Shown: positions 25,118 through 36,134, counted from the stretch's first letter. The stretch: 38,994 nucleotides of DNA from Streptococcus penaeicida (GCF_002887775.1 NZ_LOCM01000005.1:1-38994), one strand, 5' to 3'. Made by a program: numbers and translations. The notes: generated from the sequence alone by a model not told the origin.

Positions 25118-25997
25118 CTAATTCTCCTCCTCCGTTATCCGTGAATAAGCAAAACGTTCAGTTTCGACTTGCTGAGAGGTTTTTTGACGGAAGACTAAGT
25201 TGGCATCGTAGTCTTGACGGAAGTAGATGGAATAGAGGATGTCTAGGAGATAGGTAATGGAAGCATCTGTTGCATAGGTTCCGATTTTGGAGTAAAGTTT
25301 TTCTTTGGTTGAGAGTCTTAGCGTCAGGTCTGCTAGAGCTTGCAATGGGTTTTCACCCAGACTGGTTAGAGCAATAATGGGGATTCTCTTTTTCTTTAGA
25401 GTTTCCGCAATCTTCATCAGACTGGCAGTTCCACCCGAGTATGAAATGATAATGGCGCAAGAATCTTCTTTAGCAAGAAGAGCATCAAAGTGGACTTCGC
25501 ATGAAGATCATGGATTTGGACGTCTTTTTGCAGCCTTTTCATGTTATGGGTAAATTCACGTGCATTATGCAAATTATTGCTGGCTGCGAAGATGTGCACC
25601 GTGGATGCGGCTGTCATGTAGGCGACAGCTTGGTTTAGCTCCTTGTTTTTCAAGAGTGACAAAGTTTCATCGATGGCTTCCTTTTTCAGCTTAGCGATTT
25701 TACTAGCAATCTCCAAATTATGATCACTTTTAGAAAAGGGCAGATTGGCATCTTGGGCGTCGGCTTGTTGACGCAAGTAGCTGAGTTCTTCCATGTAGCT
25801 TTTTTGAAGTCAGTCCAGCCGGAGTATCCTAATTTTTTGGCAATTCTCACCAGACTCGATTTGGAGGTAAAAGTAGCTTCGGCAATTTTTCCGACGGACA
25901 GGTCGCTGATGTTGTCCCCTTCCTTCAAGATAAAATCGACCACCTCTTGTTCACTTGGTGAAAATGACTGTAATTCTAACTTTTCAATTAAAAACAT
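25118..25997 (-). pseudogene. RpiR-family (HTH + SIS) regulator, two frameshifts
   Basis: RpiR regulators sense sugar phosphates through a SIS domain. Joined, the gene encodes 293 residues: an N-terminal HTH_6 (SPSEQEVVDFI, then KIAEATFTSKSSLVRIAKKLGYSGW) and a C-terminal SIS domain with HIFAASNNLHNAREF and SYSGGTASLMK. Breaks at about 25798 (one T lost before YMEEL) and about 25500 (one G lost before EVHFDAL) each heal with one added base. It is divergent from the cassette at 26169-29171 and is probably its regulator, with a phosphorylated glycoside or sugar as the inferred effector. The start at 25997 follows AAGGA. Two palindromes that could be operators lie at 26012-26070. Confidence 0.85.
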
Positions 25998-26011
25998 TGG
26001 CTTTTCCTTTT

Positions 26012-26070
26012 TTGAAACTTGGTTTCAATTTTTCTGCTTCTTTTTTGGAAAATTTGTGAACAGTGGTTCA
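26012..26070. promoter_or_regulatory. Two related palindromes, candidate RpiR operators
   Basis: TTGAAAC-TTG-GTTTCAA (26012-26028) is a perfect inverted repeat just upstream of rpiR. TGAAC-AGTG-GTTCA (26057-26070) is a second, related one. Their centres are about 43 bp apart, near four helical turns, which would suit a looped dimer or tetramer controlling both directions. Confidence 0.5.
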
Positions 26071-26168
26071 AAATTGTCCTAGTATCTTATCTTCTATTAT
26101 AACAAATGCTATCATTAGAGTAACTCAAAATAATTGGTTTTTGAGGTAGAAGGAGATTCCAATCGACA

Positions 26169-26511
26169 ATGACATTTTTGCGGAGCATTTTAGCCTATTT
26201 TTTTGCAGGCATGATGATAAATATCTTCTGGCCATTATTAGCAACTCCATTTGGTCCCTTTGCCGGTTTTATTGCTGGAGCAATTGTTATTGGCCCAACC
26301 TGGTTTATTTGTCACTATAAAGCTTTATTAGCCAGGGCAAGCACCTTGCTCTTGATATGGGGGAGCCATTGCGACTTCCGTTTTAGTCAAAACAGCATTG
26401 AATGCTGGTTTTTCAGAAACCTTGGCCGCCCTACCAACCTTTTTAGCAGTTATCATTGGTGCTATCTTTGCTGGTTGGCTTTATTGGAAGATTGAAGGAG
26501 CTGAAAAATGA
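26169..26511 (+). pseudogene. Small membrane protein A (Lin0368-like transporter subunit?), two frameshifts
   Basis: Joined, this encodes 114 residues with about three or four membrane segments. It shares FGPFAGFIAGAIVIGPTWFI, IGPxWFIxH and QGxxxxxDMG with the next gene, so the two are paralogues and probably form one complex. The general look fits the Lin0368-type small membrane proteins sometimes annotated as putative glycerol transporter subunits, but I hold that loosely. Two single G losses are needed to explain the frame: one near 26321 (before GFISQGKH) and one near 26358 (a G5 run, before GGAIATS). The true stop at 26509-26511 overlaps the next start (ATGA). The ribosome binding site AGAAGGAG is about 13 nt from the ATG. 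Confidence 0.6.
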
Positions 26512-26849
26512 CAGTATTTCAATTTTTAACGACTCTTCTAGGTGGTTTTCTCTTACCCTTCACCATCTTAATGATCTGGGGGAAAATGGTTGATCGTTTT
26601 GGTGCTAAGGGTGGTTTCCTAGCAGCATTCATTATTATCGGTCCCATCTGGTTTATAAACCATGGCATGACAAGTCCCTTAATACATCAAGGCTCTTCAG
26701 TCTTTGTTGATATGGGGTATGCGACAGCTATTGGGCTCTTAGCTTATGGTCTTTTCCGTGGGCTTGGTCTCAAGGTTCATCTTCATAATCTGGCAGCCAT
26801 GCTACTTGGTGGTTGTCTTGCCGGTATTGTGATGCATATATTATTTTAA
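26508..26849 (+). CDS. Small membrane protein B (paralogue of A; Lin0368-like?)
   Basis: This intact 113-residue, highly hydrophobic protein has the motifs IIIGPIWFINHG and QGSSVFVDMGYA that match protein A, and a glycine-rich last helix (AMLLGGCLAGIVM). It overlaps gene A by 4 bp, so the two are translated together. Sitting before a GH1 enzyme and an SDR and opposite an RpiR regulator, the pair is best explained as a two-subunit permease for a glycoside, polyol or related solute. No phosphotransferase system genes are in the cassette. Substrate unknown. Confidence 0.65.
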   Translation: MTVFQFLTTLLGGFLLPFTILMIWGKMVDRFGAKGGFLAAFIIIGPIWFINHGMTSPLIHQGSSVFVDMGYATAIGLLAYGLFRGLGLKVHLHNLAAMLLGGCLAGIVMHILF

Positions 26850-26856
26850 TAAATAG

Positions 26857-28305
<1,449 letters not shown>

Positions 28306-28337
28306 GTTACGGCTTTGATGGAAAATGGAGGTCAGTT

Positions 28338-29171
28338 ATGTCAGTTATCCAAAGAGATAATGTTGCTTTAATCACTGGAGCTGGTGCTGGTATCGGAGCT
28401 AGCGCTGCTAAATTTTTTGCATCAAGAGGAATGAAAATTGTTCTCTTTGATAAAGATTTAGCTTCACTTGAAAAGACGGCAAAAGATATTGATACAGAAA
28501 CATTATTGGTTTGTGGCGATGTTAAAGATAAGGCTGCTCTAGTAGAACTACATGAAAAAGTGTTTGAACGTTTCGGTCACTTGAATCTTTTGTTTTTAAA
28601 TGCCGGTATAGGAAGAAAATCCAAGCCATGGGATTTTCTTGAAAATTGGCATGAGACATTAGATGTTAATTTATTTGCCAATGTCGAGTTATTACACCTA
28701 TTCTTACCACCTTTATTAGAACAGGGGTTCCCGTCATCTATTGTAACCTTAGGTTCAAAAGAAGGCATCACAACGCCACCTGGAAATGCAGCCTATTCTG
28801 TTTCAAAAGCAGGTGTTAAAATCCTGACAGAACAGCTAGCTTATGAGTTACGTCAAATTCCCAATCATCAGGTTTCTGCTCATCTTTTAGTTCCAGGCTA
28901 CACTTGGACACCCATGAATTTTCCAGATGCTGATTTTACAAATCCTCAATCAAAACCACAAGCGCCATGGTCAGCTGAAGAACTATTAATCTTTTTTGAG
29001 AAATCACTTGAGAATGGCGATTTTTATATGATTGCTGGAGATAATGAGGTAACCCCTGAATTGGATAAGAAACGTATTCAGTGGGCAGCTGATGATATAA
29101 TCAAAAATAGACCTGCCTTATCTCGATGGCATGATGATTATAAAGAAGAGTTTCATTCATTTATCCAATAA
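28338..29171 (+). CDS. SDR-family oxidoreductase
   Basis: This 277-residue short-chain dehydrogenase/reductase has the Rossmann motif TGAGAGIG (13-20), NAG (88-90), a catalytic Ser140 and YSVSK with Tyr153 and Lys157. Asp38 at the end of beta strand 2 (LFDKD) suggests NAD(H) preference. The extended C-terminal part is unusual for the simple sugar or acyl reductases. It is the last gene of the cassette, 32 bp after the GH1 gene. I infer a role on the aglycone or sugar released by that enzyme, but the substrate cannot be read from sequence. Confidence 0.85.
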   Translation: MSVIQRDNVALITGAGAGIGASAAKFFASRGMKIVLFDKDLASLEKTAKDIDTETLLVCGDVKDKAALVELHEKVFERFGHLNLLFLNAGIGRKSKPWDFLENWHETLDVNLFANVELLHLFLPPLLEQGFPSSIVTLGSKEGITTPPGNAAYSVSKAGVKILTEQLAYELRQIPNHQVSAHLLVPGYTWTPMNFPDADFTNPQSKPQAPWSAEELLIFFEKSLENGDFYMIAGDNEVTPELDKKRIQWAADDIIKNRPALSRWHDDYKEEFHSFIQ

Positions 29172-29218
29172 AAGTTCGCATCATTGGATAAGATTTATTT
29201 TGACAGTTAATTATTACA

Positions 29219-29247
29219 AAAACCTTCCAAAACTGGAAGGTTTTTTG
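29219..29247. terminator. Bidirectional terminator between the SDR and MFS genes
   Basis: AACCTTCCA and TGGAAGGTT (within 29221-29242) form a 9-bp stem with a 4-nt loop, with A residues before and TTTTTT after, serving both converging genes. Confidence 0.88.
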
Positions 29248-29248
29248 T

Positions 29249-30408
29249 TTAAGTTTTCTCTTTTAAGATTGTAGAGATTAATAGAATAAGAAGAGTTGAC
29301 GATAATGTTAAAAGGCTTAAACTTTGAATTCCAAAACTCTTGATAATAAAAACGGCGATACTTAAGCCGAAAGCTTGACCTAGTTGAATATTAGAACTGT
29401 TTAGGTTAAGGATGAAGCTGGATTTGTTTTGCGTTGTGATATTAATACCAGTATTCAACTGCAGTCCAATAAACCAGCCCATAAATTGCCATAGTAGAAT
29501 GAGAATCAGGGTTATCCACATTTGATTTTGAAAGACAAAAATCAAGCCTGTTAGCACCATTTGAATAGCAGTTCCTATAAGGAGAGCTTTTTTAAAGCCA
29601 ATTCTGTCTGAGATGTAACCACCACATAAATTTCCCGAGAAGCAAGCTAAGCCCATGATAATTAAGTAATAACTTAAGATATGATCAACTTTTGGGAAAA
29701 GTTCCAACAAGTATGGTGTTACATAAGTAAAAAGTGATCCGTAACCGATAAAGGTTATGAGAGACGAAAAAAGGACAAAAAGTGTTTCTTTATTCTTGAG
29801 TAGTGCTAATTCGGATTTGAAATTGATTTGATTTTGATTTGTTTTAACAGATGGTAAAAAATTTAGGAAGTAGATAAAGGCAATAATCATCAAAACAATT
29901 AGGAAAAGATAATCAACTTGCCAGTTAAAATACTGTGATAGCATTCGTGTTAAGGGCATACCAATTACCAAAGCTAATGAAGCCCCATGATTAGTTTGGC
30001 AAGGGTAGATCCTAATTTTTCAGGTGGGGTTAAAGCTGCGACGGTTCCCATCGCTAAGACGCCATAGCCATTGCCTGTGACACCAGTTAGAAAACGGATT
30101 AAGAGTAACTGTTCAAATGAACGTGTATAAATCATCCAAATACTAGCCATAATAGTTAAGGCCAGCATTATTTTAAGCATACTTGTCCTTTCAAATTTTC
30201 TGAAGAGGACCAAGGTAATAGGAACACCTAGTCCTGCACCATAAGCATAGGCTGAGTTGAGAAGTCCGGTCTCTGAAATTGGAATAGCTAGTTGTTGCGC
30301 CACTTGGTCCAAAATGCCATTAAAGAGAAAGGAAGACATGGCTAGGACAAAGTTCATTAAGGTAAATATAAAAAGTGTTGGTTTGGTTAAACGCTTATGT
30401 GTTTCCAT
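29249..30408 (-). pseudogene. MFS transporter (AraJ/DHA-like), frameshifted
   Basis: Joined, the gene encodes about 386 residues of a 12-helix major facilitator. The first half has YAYGAGLGVPITLVLFRKFER (motif A region) and LIRFLTGVTGNGYGVL. The second has FSGNLCGGYISDRIGFKKALLIG, the loop 8-9 motif A. It resembles small drug or sugar efflux transporters. The frame breaks in a CCCC run at 29983-29986; one more C on the plus strand restores LIMGASLALVIGMP. It is divergent from a LysR gene, which probably controls it. Substrate unknown. Confidence 0.82.
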
Positions 30409-30569
30409 ATTTCTCCTTGTTTATTTTTATCATTTAATACTTTTTAGGACTATAAAGTTAGTTACTGCTTTAATCATAAATTGGAAACGCTTAAATAGCA
30501 AATACTTTTATTAAATATGATATTATACTTAATAAGCATAACAAATATAGCAATTAAAAAGAGGAAAAT

Positions 30570-31492
30570 ATGGAAATTAGAGTTCTTCATTATTTTTTAA
30601 CAGTTATTAATGAAGGGAGTATCTCCCAAGCAGCCAATAGTTTACATATCACACAACCAACTATCTCGAGACAACTGAAAGAGCTTGAAGAAGAACTGGG
30701 TAAGCAATTATTCATCAGACATAAAAAAGGTGGTATCAGCTTAACACCTGAGGCTTACTTTTACAGAGTCGTGCCCAAGAAATTATGACTATGGTTGAGC
30801 AAACGGAAAAAGAATTCATGGATTTAACTGATCTGGTTCAGGGGGACATCTATATCGGTGGTGGTGAGACTAAAACCTTTGCTCAAATCGCAAAATTAGC
30901 CAAGGAATTGCAGGCGGATTTCCCAGGTCTTCATTATCACCTCTATTCAGCTGATGCAGAGGAAATCCTGCTCCGCTTAGAAAAAGGCTTGCTTGATTTC
31001 GCCCTCCTCACCTATCCTCAAATCAATCAAAATTATGATTATCTTAAATTACCAACTAAGGATCAGTGGGGGTTAGTTCTACCAAAGACAGATGAGCTTG
31101 CGCAAAAGCAGAAAATTGAAATGAAAGATATCAAAAAGCTACCGCTGATCATTCCTCGCCGAACCTATCTAAGTAGCGATAGTAATAATAAAGTTAGAGC
31201 ATGGTTCGGTAAACAGTTTGCCAACTTAAATATTATTTCCACCTTTAATTTGGTTTACAATGCTAATTATATGGTCCAAGAAGGCATGGGTTATCTCTTA
31301 TGCTTTGACCATTTGTTGAGTAATGATAACTTGGTCTTTATACCATTGGAGCCAAAACTAGAAACTGAACAATATTTGGTTTGGAAAAATGGCAAGGTTC
31401 TTTCTCCAGCCGCAGAACTCTTCTTGGACAGTTTAAAGGTCTACTTAATCGACTACCAGAATCCAGAGAATCACTGTCCTAAAAAAGCATAA
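30570..31492 (+). pseudogene. LysR-family regulator, frameshifted
   Basis: Joined, this encodes 307 residues: a LysR helix-turn-helix (SISQAANSLHITQPTISRQLKELEEELG, about residues 15-42) and a periplasmic-binding-like domain starting near LVQGDIYIGGGE. A single G lost near 30754 (GAGGCTTA, expected GAGGGCTTA) breaks the frame between LTPE and GLLLQSRAQ. It is divergent from the MFS transporter, the usual LysR layout, so that transporter is the likely target. The start at 30570 follows AGAGGA. Confidence 0.85.
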
Positions 31493-31493
31493 G

Positions 31494-31537
31494 AAAAGCA
31501 TCAGCTTTTAGATTCCCTCAATGCTGATGCTTTTTTT
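31494..31537. terminator. Bidirectional terminator between lysR and the XRE gene
   Basis: AAAAGCATCAGC (31494-31505) pairs with GCTGATGC plus T7 (31523-31537). It forms a 12-bp stem with a 17-nt loop between converging genes. Confidence 0.85.
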
Positions 31538-31538
31538 A

Positions 31539-31880
31539 CTAAATATCTTTTTTGTTTAACAGCTCAGTGCCCATAGCAATCCATTGTTCCTTGAGAGTAG
31601 GAGGTAGATTTTCTGAAATATAAGATATTTCTTCTGCAGATTCTTGTTGGCTTGATAGGGGATAAGTAGTGAGGTCACGGTAGAGGAGGTCATCAAGGCT
31701 TATTTTAAAGATGACAGTAAGGAGATGCAAGGTTTCTTTTTTGGGTCCGTATTTTCCTTTTTCCCATTCACTAATGGTCGAAGTCCCTTGTCGACCTAGC
31801 AAATGAGCTAGATCTGATTGAGTCATACCATTTTTTAATCTTAGGTATTTAATATTGCTGGCTAAAAAAGATTTTCTCAT
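31539..31880 (-). CDS. XRE-family transcriptional regulator
   Basis: The 113-residue protein has a HTH_3 domain at about residues 8-65 (MTQSDLAHLLGRQGTSTISEWEKGKYGPKKETL) and a short acidic tail with no recognisable domain. It is divergent from a second, smaller XRE gene at 32056. The pair resembles a small regulatory switch, although no phage or plasmid genes are adjacent. The start at 31880 follows AAAGGAG at a longish 13-nt spacing. Confidence 0.85.
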   Translation of the reverse strand: MRKSFLASNIKYLRLKNGMTQSDLAHLLGRQGTSTISEWEKGKYGPKKETLHLLTVIFKISLDDLLYRDLTTYPLSSQQESAEEISYISENLPPTLKEQWIAMGTELLNKKDI

Positions 31881-31917
31881 AATTGAAATCGGACTCCTTT
31901 GTCAGGTTATTAACCCT

Positions 31918-31946
31918 ATCATACCATAAATGTCCGGTTTTCAAAA
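31918..31946 (-). promoter_or_regulatory. Promoter of the minus-strand XRE gene
   Basis: On the minus strand TTTTGA, a 17-bp spacer and TATGAT, preceded by TGG, form an extended -10 promoter (-10 revcomp at 31918-31923, -35 revcomp at 31941-31946). Confidence 0.55.
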
Positions 31947-31983
31947 GGCCAGATAAAAAATAGACAGAAAAAACAGGAATTTC

Positions 31984-32012
31984 TTGACTTCGTCATTTCC
32001 GAAGTTTATAAT
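31984..32012 (+). promoter_or_regulatory. Strong promoter with an overlapping palindrome, plus-strand XRE gene
   Basis: TTGACT (31984-31989), a 17-bp spacer and TATAAT (32007-32012) are near consensus. ACTTCG (31987-31992) and CGAAGT (32000-32005) form a perfect inverted repeat across the -35 and spacer, a natural repressor site for either XRE protein. Confidence 0.75.
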
Positions 32013-32055
32013 ATAACTATCATTTAAATTTAATCAAAAGTTTAGGAGGAATACA

Positions 32056-32286
32056 ATGACTAAAAGGAGTTTAAAGGAAATTCGCAAATCTCGTCACTTA
32101 ACTCAGGAAGAATTAGCCTTTCAAACAGGCATTTCTATCAGAACTATTGCTCGCTATGAAAAAGATGTGACCATGCTGCGCAGGGCTAAGTATGAAACCT
32201 TGAGTATGATTGCGGCTATTTTAGAGGTCAGTGTGGACGATATTTTTTTAGGAGAAACTTCGGTTTTTGCGAAATGCTCTTGTTAA
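32056..32286 (+). CDS. Small XRE-family regulator
   Basis: The 76-residue protein is nearly all HTH_3 domain (LKEIRKSRHLTQEELAFQTG, then ISIRTIARYEKD), ending in VSVDDIFLGE and a cysteine-containing tail. Such one-domain Cro-like proteins usually act as repressors. It starts at 32056 after AGGAGG. A strong promoter with an internal palindrome lies upstream, so autoregulation is likely. Downstream is only a terminator. Confidence 0.85.
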   Translation: MTKRSLKEIRKSRHLTQEELAFQTGISIRTIARYEKDVTMLRRAKYETLSMIAAILEVSVDDIFLGETSVFAKCSC

Positions 32287-32340
32287 TAGCCTAAGCTTAT
32301 CATTTTAGTGTTCTTATTTTCTCTCTTTCCTTTCTATCAA

Positions 32341-32367
32341 AAAAGCTTGCTAGCAGGCAAGCTTTTT
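32341..32367. terminator. Bidirectional terminator
   Basis: AAAAGCTTGC (32341-32350) pairs with GCAAGCTTTT (32357-32366) with a 6-nt loop. It serves the small XRE gene (+) and the unknown gene ending at 32374 (-). Confidence 0.88.
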
Positions 32368-32373
32368 GACTAT

Positions 32374-32709
32374 TTAGGATTTTAATTGTTTTTGGAATTC
32401 TGCTTTCCATTCATTGATAGCATCCAAATGAAGGGCAAAATCAAAATCTTTGAGGTTTGTTTGAAGCTCATAGTTGCCTTCTTTATAGCGAACCATGAGT
32501 GCCATAGTTTCAAGACTTTGACCGAAATACCAGTAGAAGTCATCTTCAATTGGGAATTTATTTAGATCTTCCTTTATGAGAGTCACCAGGCTTGCTAACC
32601 AGTCTGTTTGGTGATTGAAAATTGCTCCATATTCGTGGCTTTGACTGGTATCAACTTGATACCAAAAATGGTGGCTGTTACCGTAGTTTTCTTGTGCAAA
32701 AGATTTCAT
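32374..32709 (-). CDS. Small protein of unknown function downstream of pepX
   Basis: This 111-residue soluble protein has no signal peptide or membrane segment and is rich in aromatic residues (HHFWYQVD, DDFYWYFGQS). I do not recognise a family. It follows pepX by 31 bp on the same strand with a good ribosome binding site (AAGGAG, 8 nt from ATG) and no terminator between, so it is probably cotranscribed with pepX. It has the look of a real gene: clean start, coding-type composition, and a terminator right after. Confidence 0.75.
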   Translation of the reverse strand: MKSFAQENYGNSHHFWYQVDTSQSHEYGAIFNHQTDWLASLVTLIKEDLNKFPIEDDFYWYFGQSLETMALMVRYKEGNYELQTNLKDFDFALHLDAINEWKAEFQKQLKS

Positions 32710-32740
32710 TTTTCTCTCCTTAAAAGGCTGTTTTTTTCTA

Positions 32741-35022
32741 TTATAAGGTTTCTACTGGGAATTCCATAGAAGATTGCTCACAGTCAATGACTAATTGGTA
32801 ATCACTATTATCACGGACAGTATGCTCAAAGTCCGTTGTGTAAAGCAAGAGTTCAAGATTATCGCCTTCTTTAAAGCGATAAATACTTGGTTGTAAGTAA
32901 AAATCAAAAGTCATCCATTGATCCGGTTCAACAGTTTTGATCTCCATAAGATCCTCACGGTTTTGCAAATTAAGGACGCCTTTGGCAACTACCCGCTCAG
33001 AACTCATGCTCATCGGTAATTCTTTCAGATCCTCACGCGCAAAGTTCTGACCATTATCAATAACCCTAAAATCAACAACTGCTGGCGTATCTCCTAGGCG
33101 TTTTTTAGGACCCTTGTCCAATAGCTGAGCAGAAAGAATACCTTTGTTGATGGATGATTTAAGGCGTAAATGCAAGCAGATTTCCCCATTAAGGTGAACA
33201 TCTTGTTCTAGTTTGAACTCTAGCGCAAGAGCGTTGGCATCCCCAGAGAATAAATCCTTCTTGAAGACTCGGAAGTCCTTGCCAAATGCCGCAAATCGAT
33301 CTTCAGTGTACTGATTGTCAATGGTTTTTTGACCTTCTCCAAAAGGAAACTTATGGCGTCCATTTGCTCCAAATTGGTCAAGGACTTGCCAGGTTTGTTC
33401 TTCCTGGTTGTCATGCCAAATCAAGGTCGGCAATTGGAAATGGTTGTCTAAGCCAAGCAATTTTTGGCTAAGAAGGGCATTCATGGACTCCTTAAAGTCG
33501 ATAGATTGCCAGTTATGCATGTAAACGTGTTGCCCATGGTGAAGAAAGGCATGCTTATTGACTGTATCTGGCAAGGCATTAAAGATTTGGTAAACCTGAC
33601 GGGGTTTGACATTCCAGTCTTGAAGGCCATGGGTGAAGACGACTTCACATGTTACGTTCTTGGCTTTTGGTAGATAGTTGCGGTCATGCCAGAATTGATT
33701 GTAGTCACCACTAGCATGGTCAAGAGCAGTAGATTGTTGTTCTAGAAGTTCTTGGTATTTGTTTTTGGTTTTTAAATAGTCGCCAGCTAATAAGGAACGG
33801 GAATAGGTTAATTCAGTCAGAACATCCAGGTCTTCGCCTGGGTATCCGCCAGGGCTACAGATTAAGCCGTTTTCACGGTAGTAGTCGTACCATGAGGAGA
33901 TGGCGGCTTCTGCGATGATGACTTCCAGTCCCTCAACGCCTGTGGTGGCCAAACCAGTTGACATGGTGCCCAAGTAAGATTTACCGGTAGTTGCCACTTT
34001 ACCATTGGTCCAGTCAGCTTCTACGAGGGATTCTCGTTTGTGGCTACTATATGCACGTGCTCGGCCATTCAACCAATCTATAACAGCCTTAAAGCTTTCC
34101 ACTTGTAGGTAATCGCCTGAAGTCATAAAGCCTTCCGAACCTGCTGTGCCGACGCCAGAGACATAAATATTAGCAAATCCACGCGCCAGGAAGTAGTCGT
34201 TGAGGCCGTAGGAGTCGATATAGGCAAAAGTCTCACTAGCAGGAGCAGTTGGCAAATCGACCTTTTCTTGAGCTAAGATTTCAATTTGGCGGTCTTCCAC
34301 TTGGATTTTCCCGCTTTCTTTGAGCTTAGTTCGCCTTCCATTTTATAAAGTTTTTTGTCGTTGGCGACTTCATTGACCCCTTGGTGATAAGGACTTGCGG
34401 TCATCATAACAGGGATTTTGTGATCTGTTTTTGGTCTGAGAATATTTACTTTAATCAAGTCTCGTTGACCATCAAAATCCGTGTCAATTGGTGCTTCCAC
34501 ATAAACAATTTCTTTGATCAGGTCATGACTATTAAAGGTGGCTAAACTTTTCCCGTTAAAGAAATGGTAGTCATTGTCCAGAGGAAGAATACCTTGGCTG
34601 ACCAAATCTTCTGCCAAGGTCATTCCTAATTTGTTGCGGCAGGATAAGAGTTGGTGGAGGCTGAGAATAAAGTCCTCTTCTTGAAATTGAACAGGTAGAT
34701 TAATTTCCTGGCTGAAGACTTTAGCATCTTGAAAATCGAAGTTTGGAACAAAACCTAAAAGTTGCAAGGCCACTAATTGGAAGATAGGCCCAGTTAAGCT
34801 GTCATCTGATTTTAAAAAGGTGTCTAAGTCTCGATTCTGATCAGCTAATAAGAGACTAAGCGGATAGTCTTTGTCACGATGATGGAAATAATAGTGGTCT
34901 AAAAAACTTTTAAAGATGGCTTTAGGTGTGTCTAAATCAGAAAATGTAAAACCTAGATTTTCTAAATCTTTTAAAGCTTCTTGGGAATTTGCTTTGATAT
35001 ATGAGAATTGATTGTATTTCAT
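32741..35022 (-). pseudogene. pepX: X-prolyl dipeptidyl aminopeptidase, frameshifted
   Basis: PepX removes X-Pro dipeptides from peptide N termini and supports growth on casein-type peptides. Joined, the gene encodes 760 residues, the normal streptococcal length. It has the N-terminal MKYNQFSYIK, PYHQGVNEVANDKKLY, the Ser nucleophile in [38 protein letters not shown] with the catalytic Asp, and [11 protein letters not shown] with the His. The C-terminal jelly-roll domain follows ([16 protein letters not shown]). The frame breaks in a TTTT run at 34306-34309 (AAAA on the coding strand); a fifth base restores [12 protein letters not shown] chose the ATG at 35022 by family similarity; the in-frame TTG at 35067 is not supported. 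Confidence 0.92.
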
Positions 35023-35083
35023 TGGCGATCCATTCTTTCTATAAAGTAAACGTTTTAATTTTTTCAACAGCTTTACATTGTCT

Positions 35084-35112
35084 ATTATACTTGATAAAAT
35101 GGTACTTGTCTA
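35084..35112 (-). promoter_or_regulatory. Promoter of pepX
   Basis: On the minus strand TAGACA (revcomp at 35107-35112), a 17-bp spacer and TATAAT (revcomp at 35084-35089) lie about 60 bp before the pepX start. Confidence 0.65.
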
Positions 35113-35147
35113 AACTATAAAAAAAAACTTGGAGGAAGTACATACAA

Positions 35148-35996
35148 ATGGATGTAACATGGACTGTGAAGTACATCACAGAATTTCTTGCTACTGCTTT
35201 ACTTTTAATTTTAGGTAATGGAGCAGTTGCTAACGTTGACTTAAAAGGAACTAAAGGAAATAACTCTGGTTGGGTTATTATTGCTTTAGGTTATGGTTTC
35301 GGGGTTATGATGCCAGCTTTAATGTTTGGTAATGTATCAGGTAACCACATTAACCCAGCCTTTACCTTAGGTTTAGCCTTCTCTGGTCTATTCCCATGGG
35401 CTCACGTTATTCCTTATATCATTGCGCAAATGCTTGGTGCAATGTTTGGTCAATTGGTCGTTGTTGGTGTTTATGGTCCATACTTCCGTAAAACTGAAAA
35501 CCCAAATCCAATTTTAGGTTCTTTCTCAACCATTTCAGCTCTTGATGATGGTTCTAAAGAAAGCCAAAAAGCTTCTATCATCAATGGTTTTGCTAATGAG
35601 TTTGTTGGTTCATTTGTTCTTTTCTTTGGTGCACTTGCTTTAACAAAAAACTTCTTTGGTTCAGAATTAGTTGGAAAATTAGTTGAAGCTGGTTATGATA
35701 AAACAATGGCTGAAACACAAGTTTCACCATACACATCAGGAAGCTTAGCTGTAGCTCACTTAGGAATTGGTTTCCTTGTCATGACTCTTGTTGCTTCATT
35801 AGGTGGACCTACTGGTCCTGGTTTGAACCCTGCGCGTGACCTTGGTCCTCGTATCGTTCACCATTTCTTACCTAAATCAGTACTTGGTCAAGCTAAAGGC
35901 GATTCAAAATGGTGGTATGCATGGGTTCCAGTTCTTGGACCAATTGTAGCAGCCATTCTTGCCGTAGCAATGTTCAAATACCTTTATATTAAATAA
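35148..35996 (+). CDS. gla: Aquaglyceroporin (Gla-type glycerol facilitator)
   Basis: This 282-residue channel has six membrane helices and two half-helices carrying NPA boxes: HINPAF (69-71) and GLNPARD (227-231). The Asp after the second box is typical of glycerol facilitators rather than water-only channels. A long loop between helices 3 and 4 and an extra extracellular segment (LVEAGYDKTMAETQVSPYTSG) match the larger lactococcal and streptococcal Gla proteins. It is divergent from pepX, as in other streptococci and lactococci. The ribosome binding site GGAGG lies 12 nt from the ATG. Confidence 0.93.
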   Translation: MDVTWTVKYITEFLATALLLILGNGAVANVDLKGTKGNNSGWVIIALGYGFGVMMPALMFGNVSGNHINPAFTLGLAFSGLFPWAHVIPYIIAQMLGAMFGQLVVVGVYGPYFRKTENPNPILGSFSTISALDDGSKESQKASIINGFANEFVGSFVLFFGALALTKNFFGSELVGKLVEAGYDKTMAETQVSPYTSGSLAVAHLGIGFLVMTLVASLGGPTGPGLNPARDLGPRIVHHFLPKSVLGQAKGDSKWWYAWVPVLGPIVAAILAVAMFKYLYIK

Positions 35997-36008
35997 GAAA
36001 AACAGAAT

Positions 36009-36052
36009 AAAGAGCACTATTAATGGATTTCCCATTGATAGTGCTCTTTTTT
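36009..36052 (+). terminator. Rho-independent terminator after gla
   Basis: AAAGAGCACTAT (36009-36020) pairs with ATAGTGCTCTTT (36038-36049), extended by partial upper pairing and followed by T residues. Confidence 0.88.
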
Positions 36053-36084
36053 GTAACAATCTTAACAGTTTCCGTTCGTCAATA

Positions 36085-36116
36085 GAAAACAATAAACCAT
36101 CCGCAGGGCGGATGGT
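36085..36116 (-). terminator. GC-rich terminator of the TSUP gene
   Basis: ACCATCCG (36096-36103) pairs with CGGATGGT (36109-36116) around a 5-nt loop. On the minus strand it is followed by TTTATTGTTTT. It lies 18 bp past the permease stop codon. Confidence 0.75.
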
Positions 36117-36134
36117 CATCTAACGGTTTTGGAT

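Noticed and set aside
30482..30495. cre-like TGGAAACGCTTAAA before the MFS and LysR genes
   Set aside because: Two mismatches at fixed positions and no clear promoter nearby make it too weak to list as a site.
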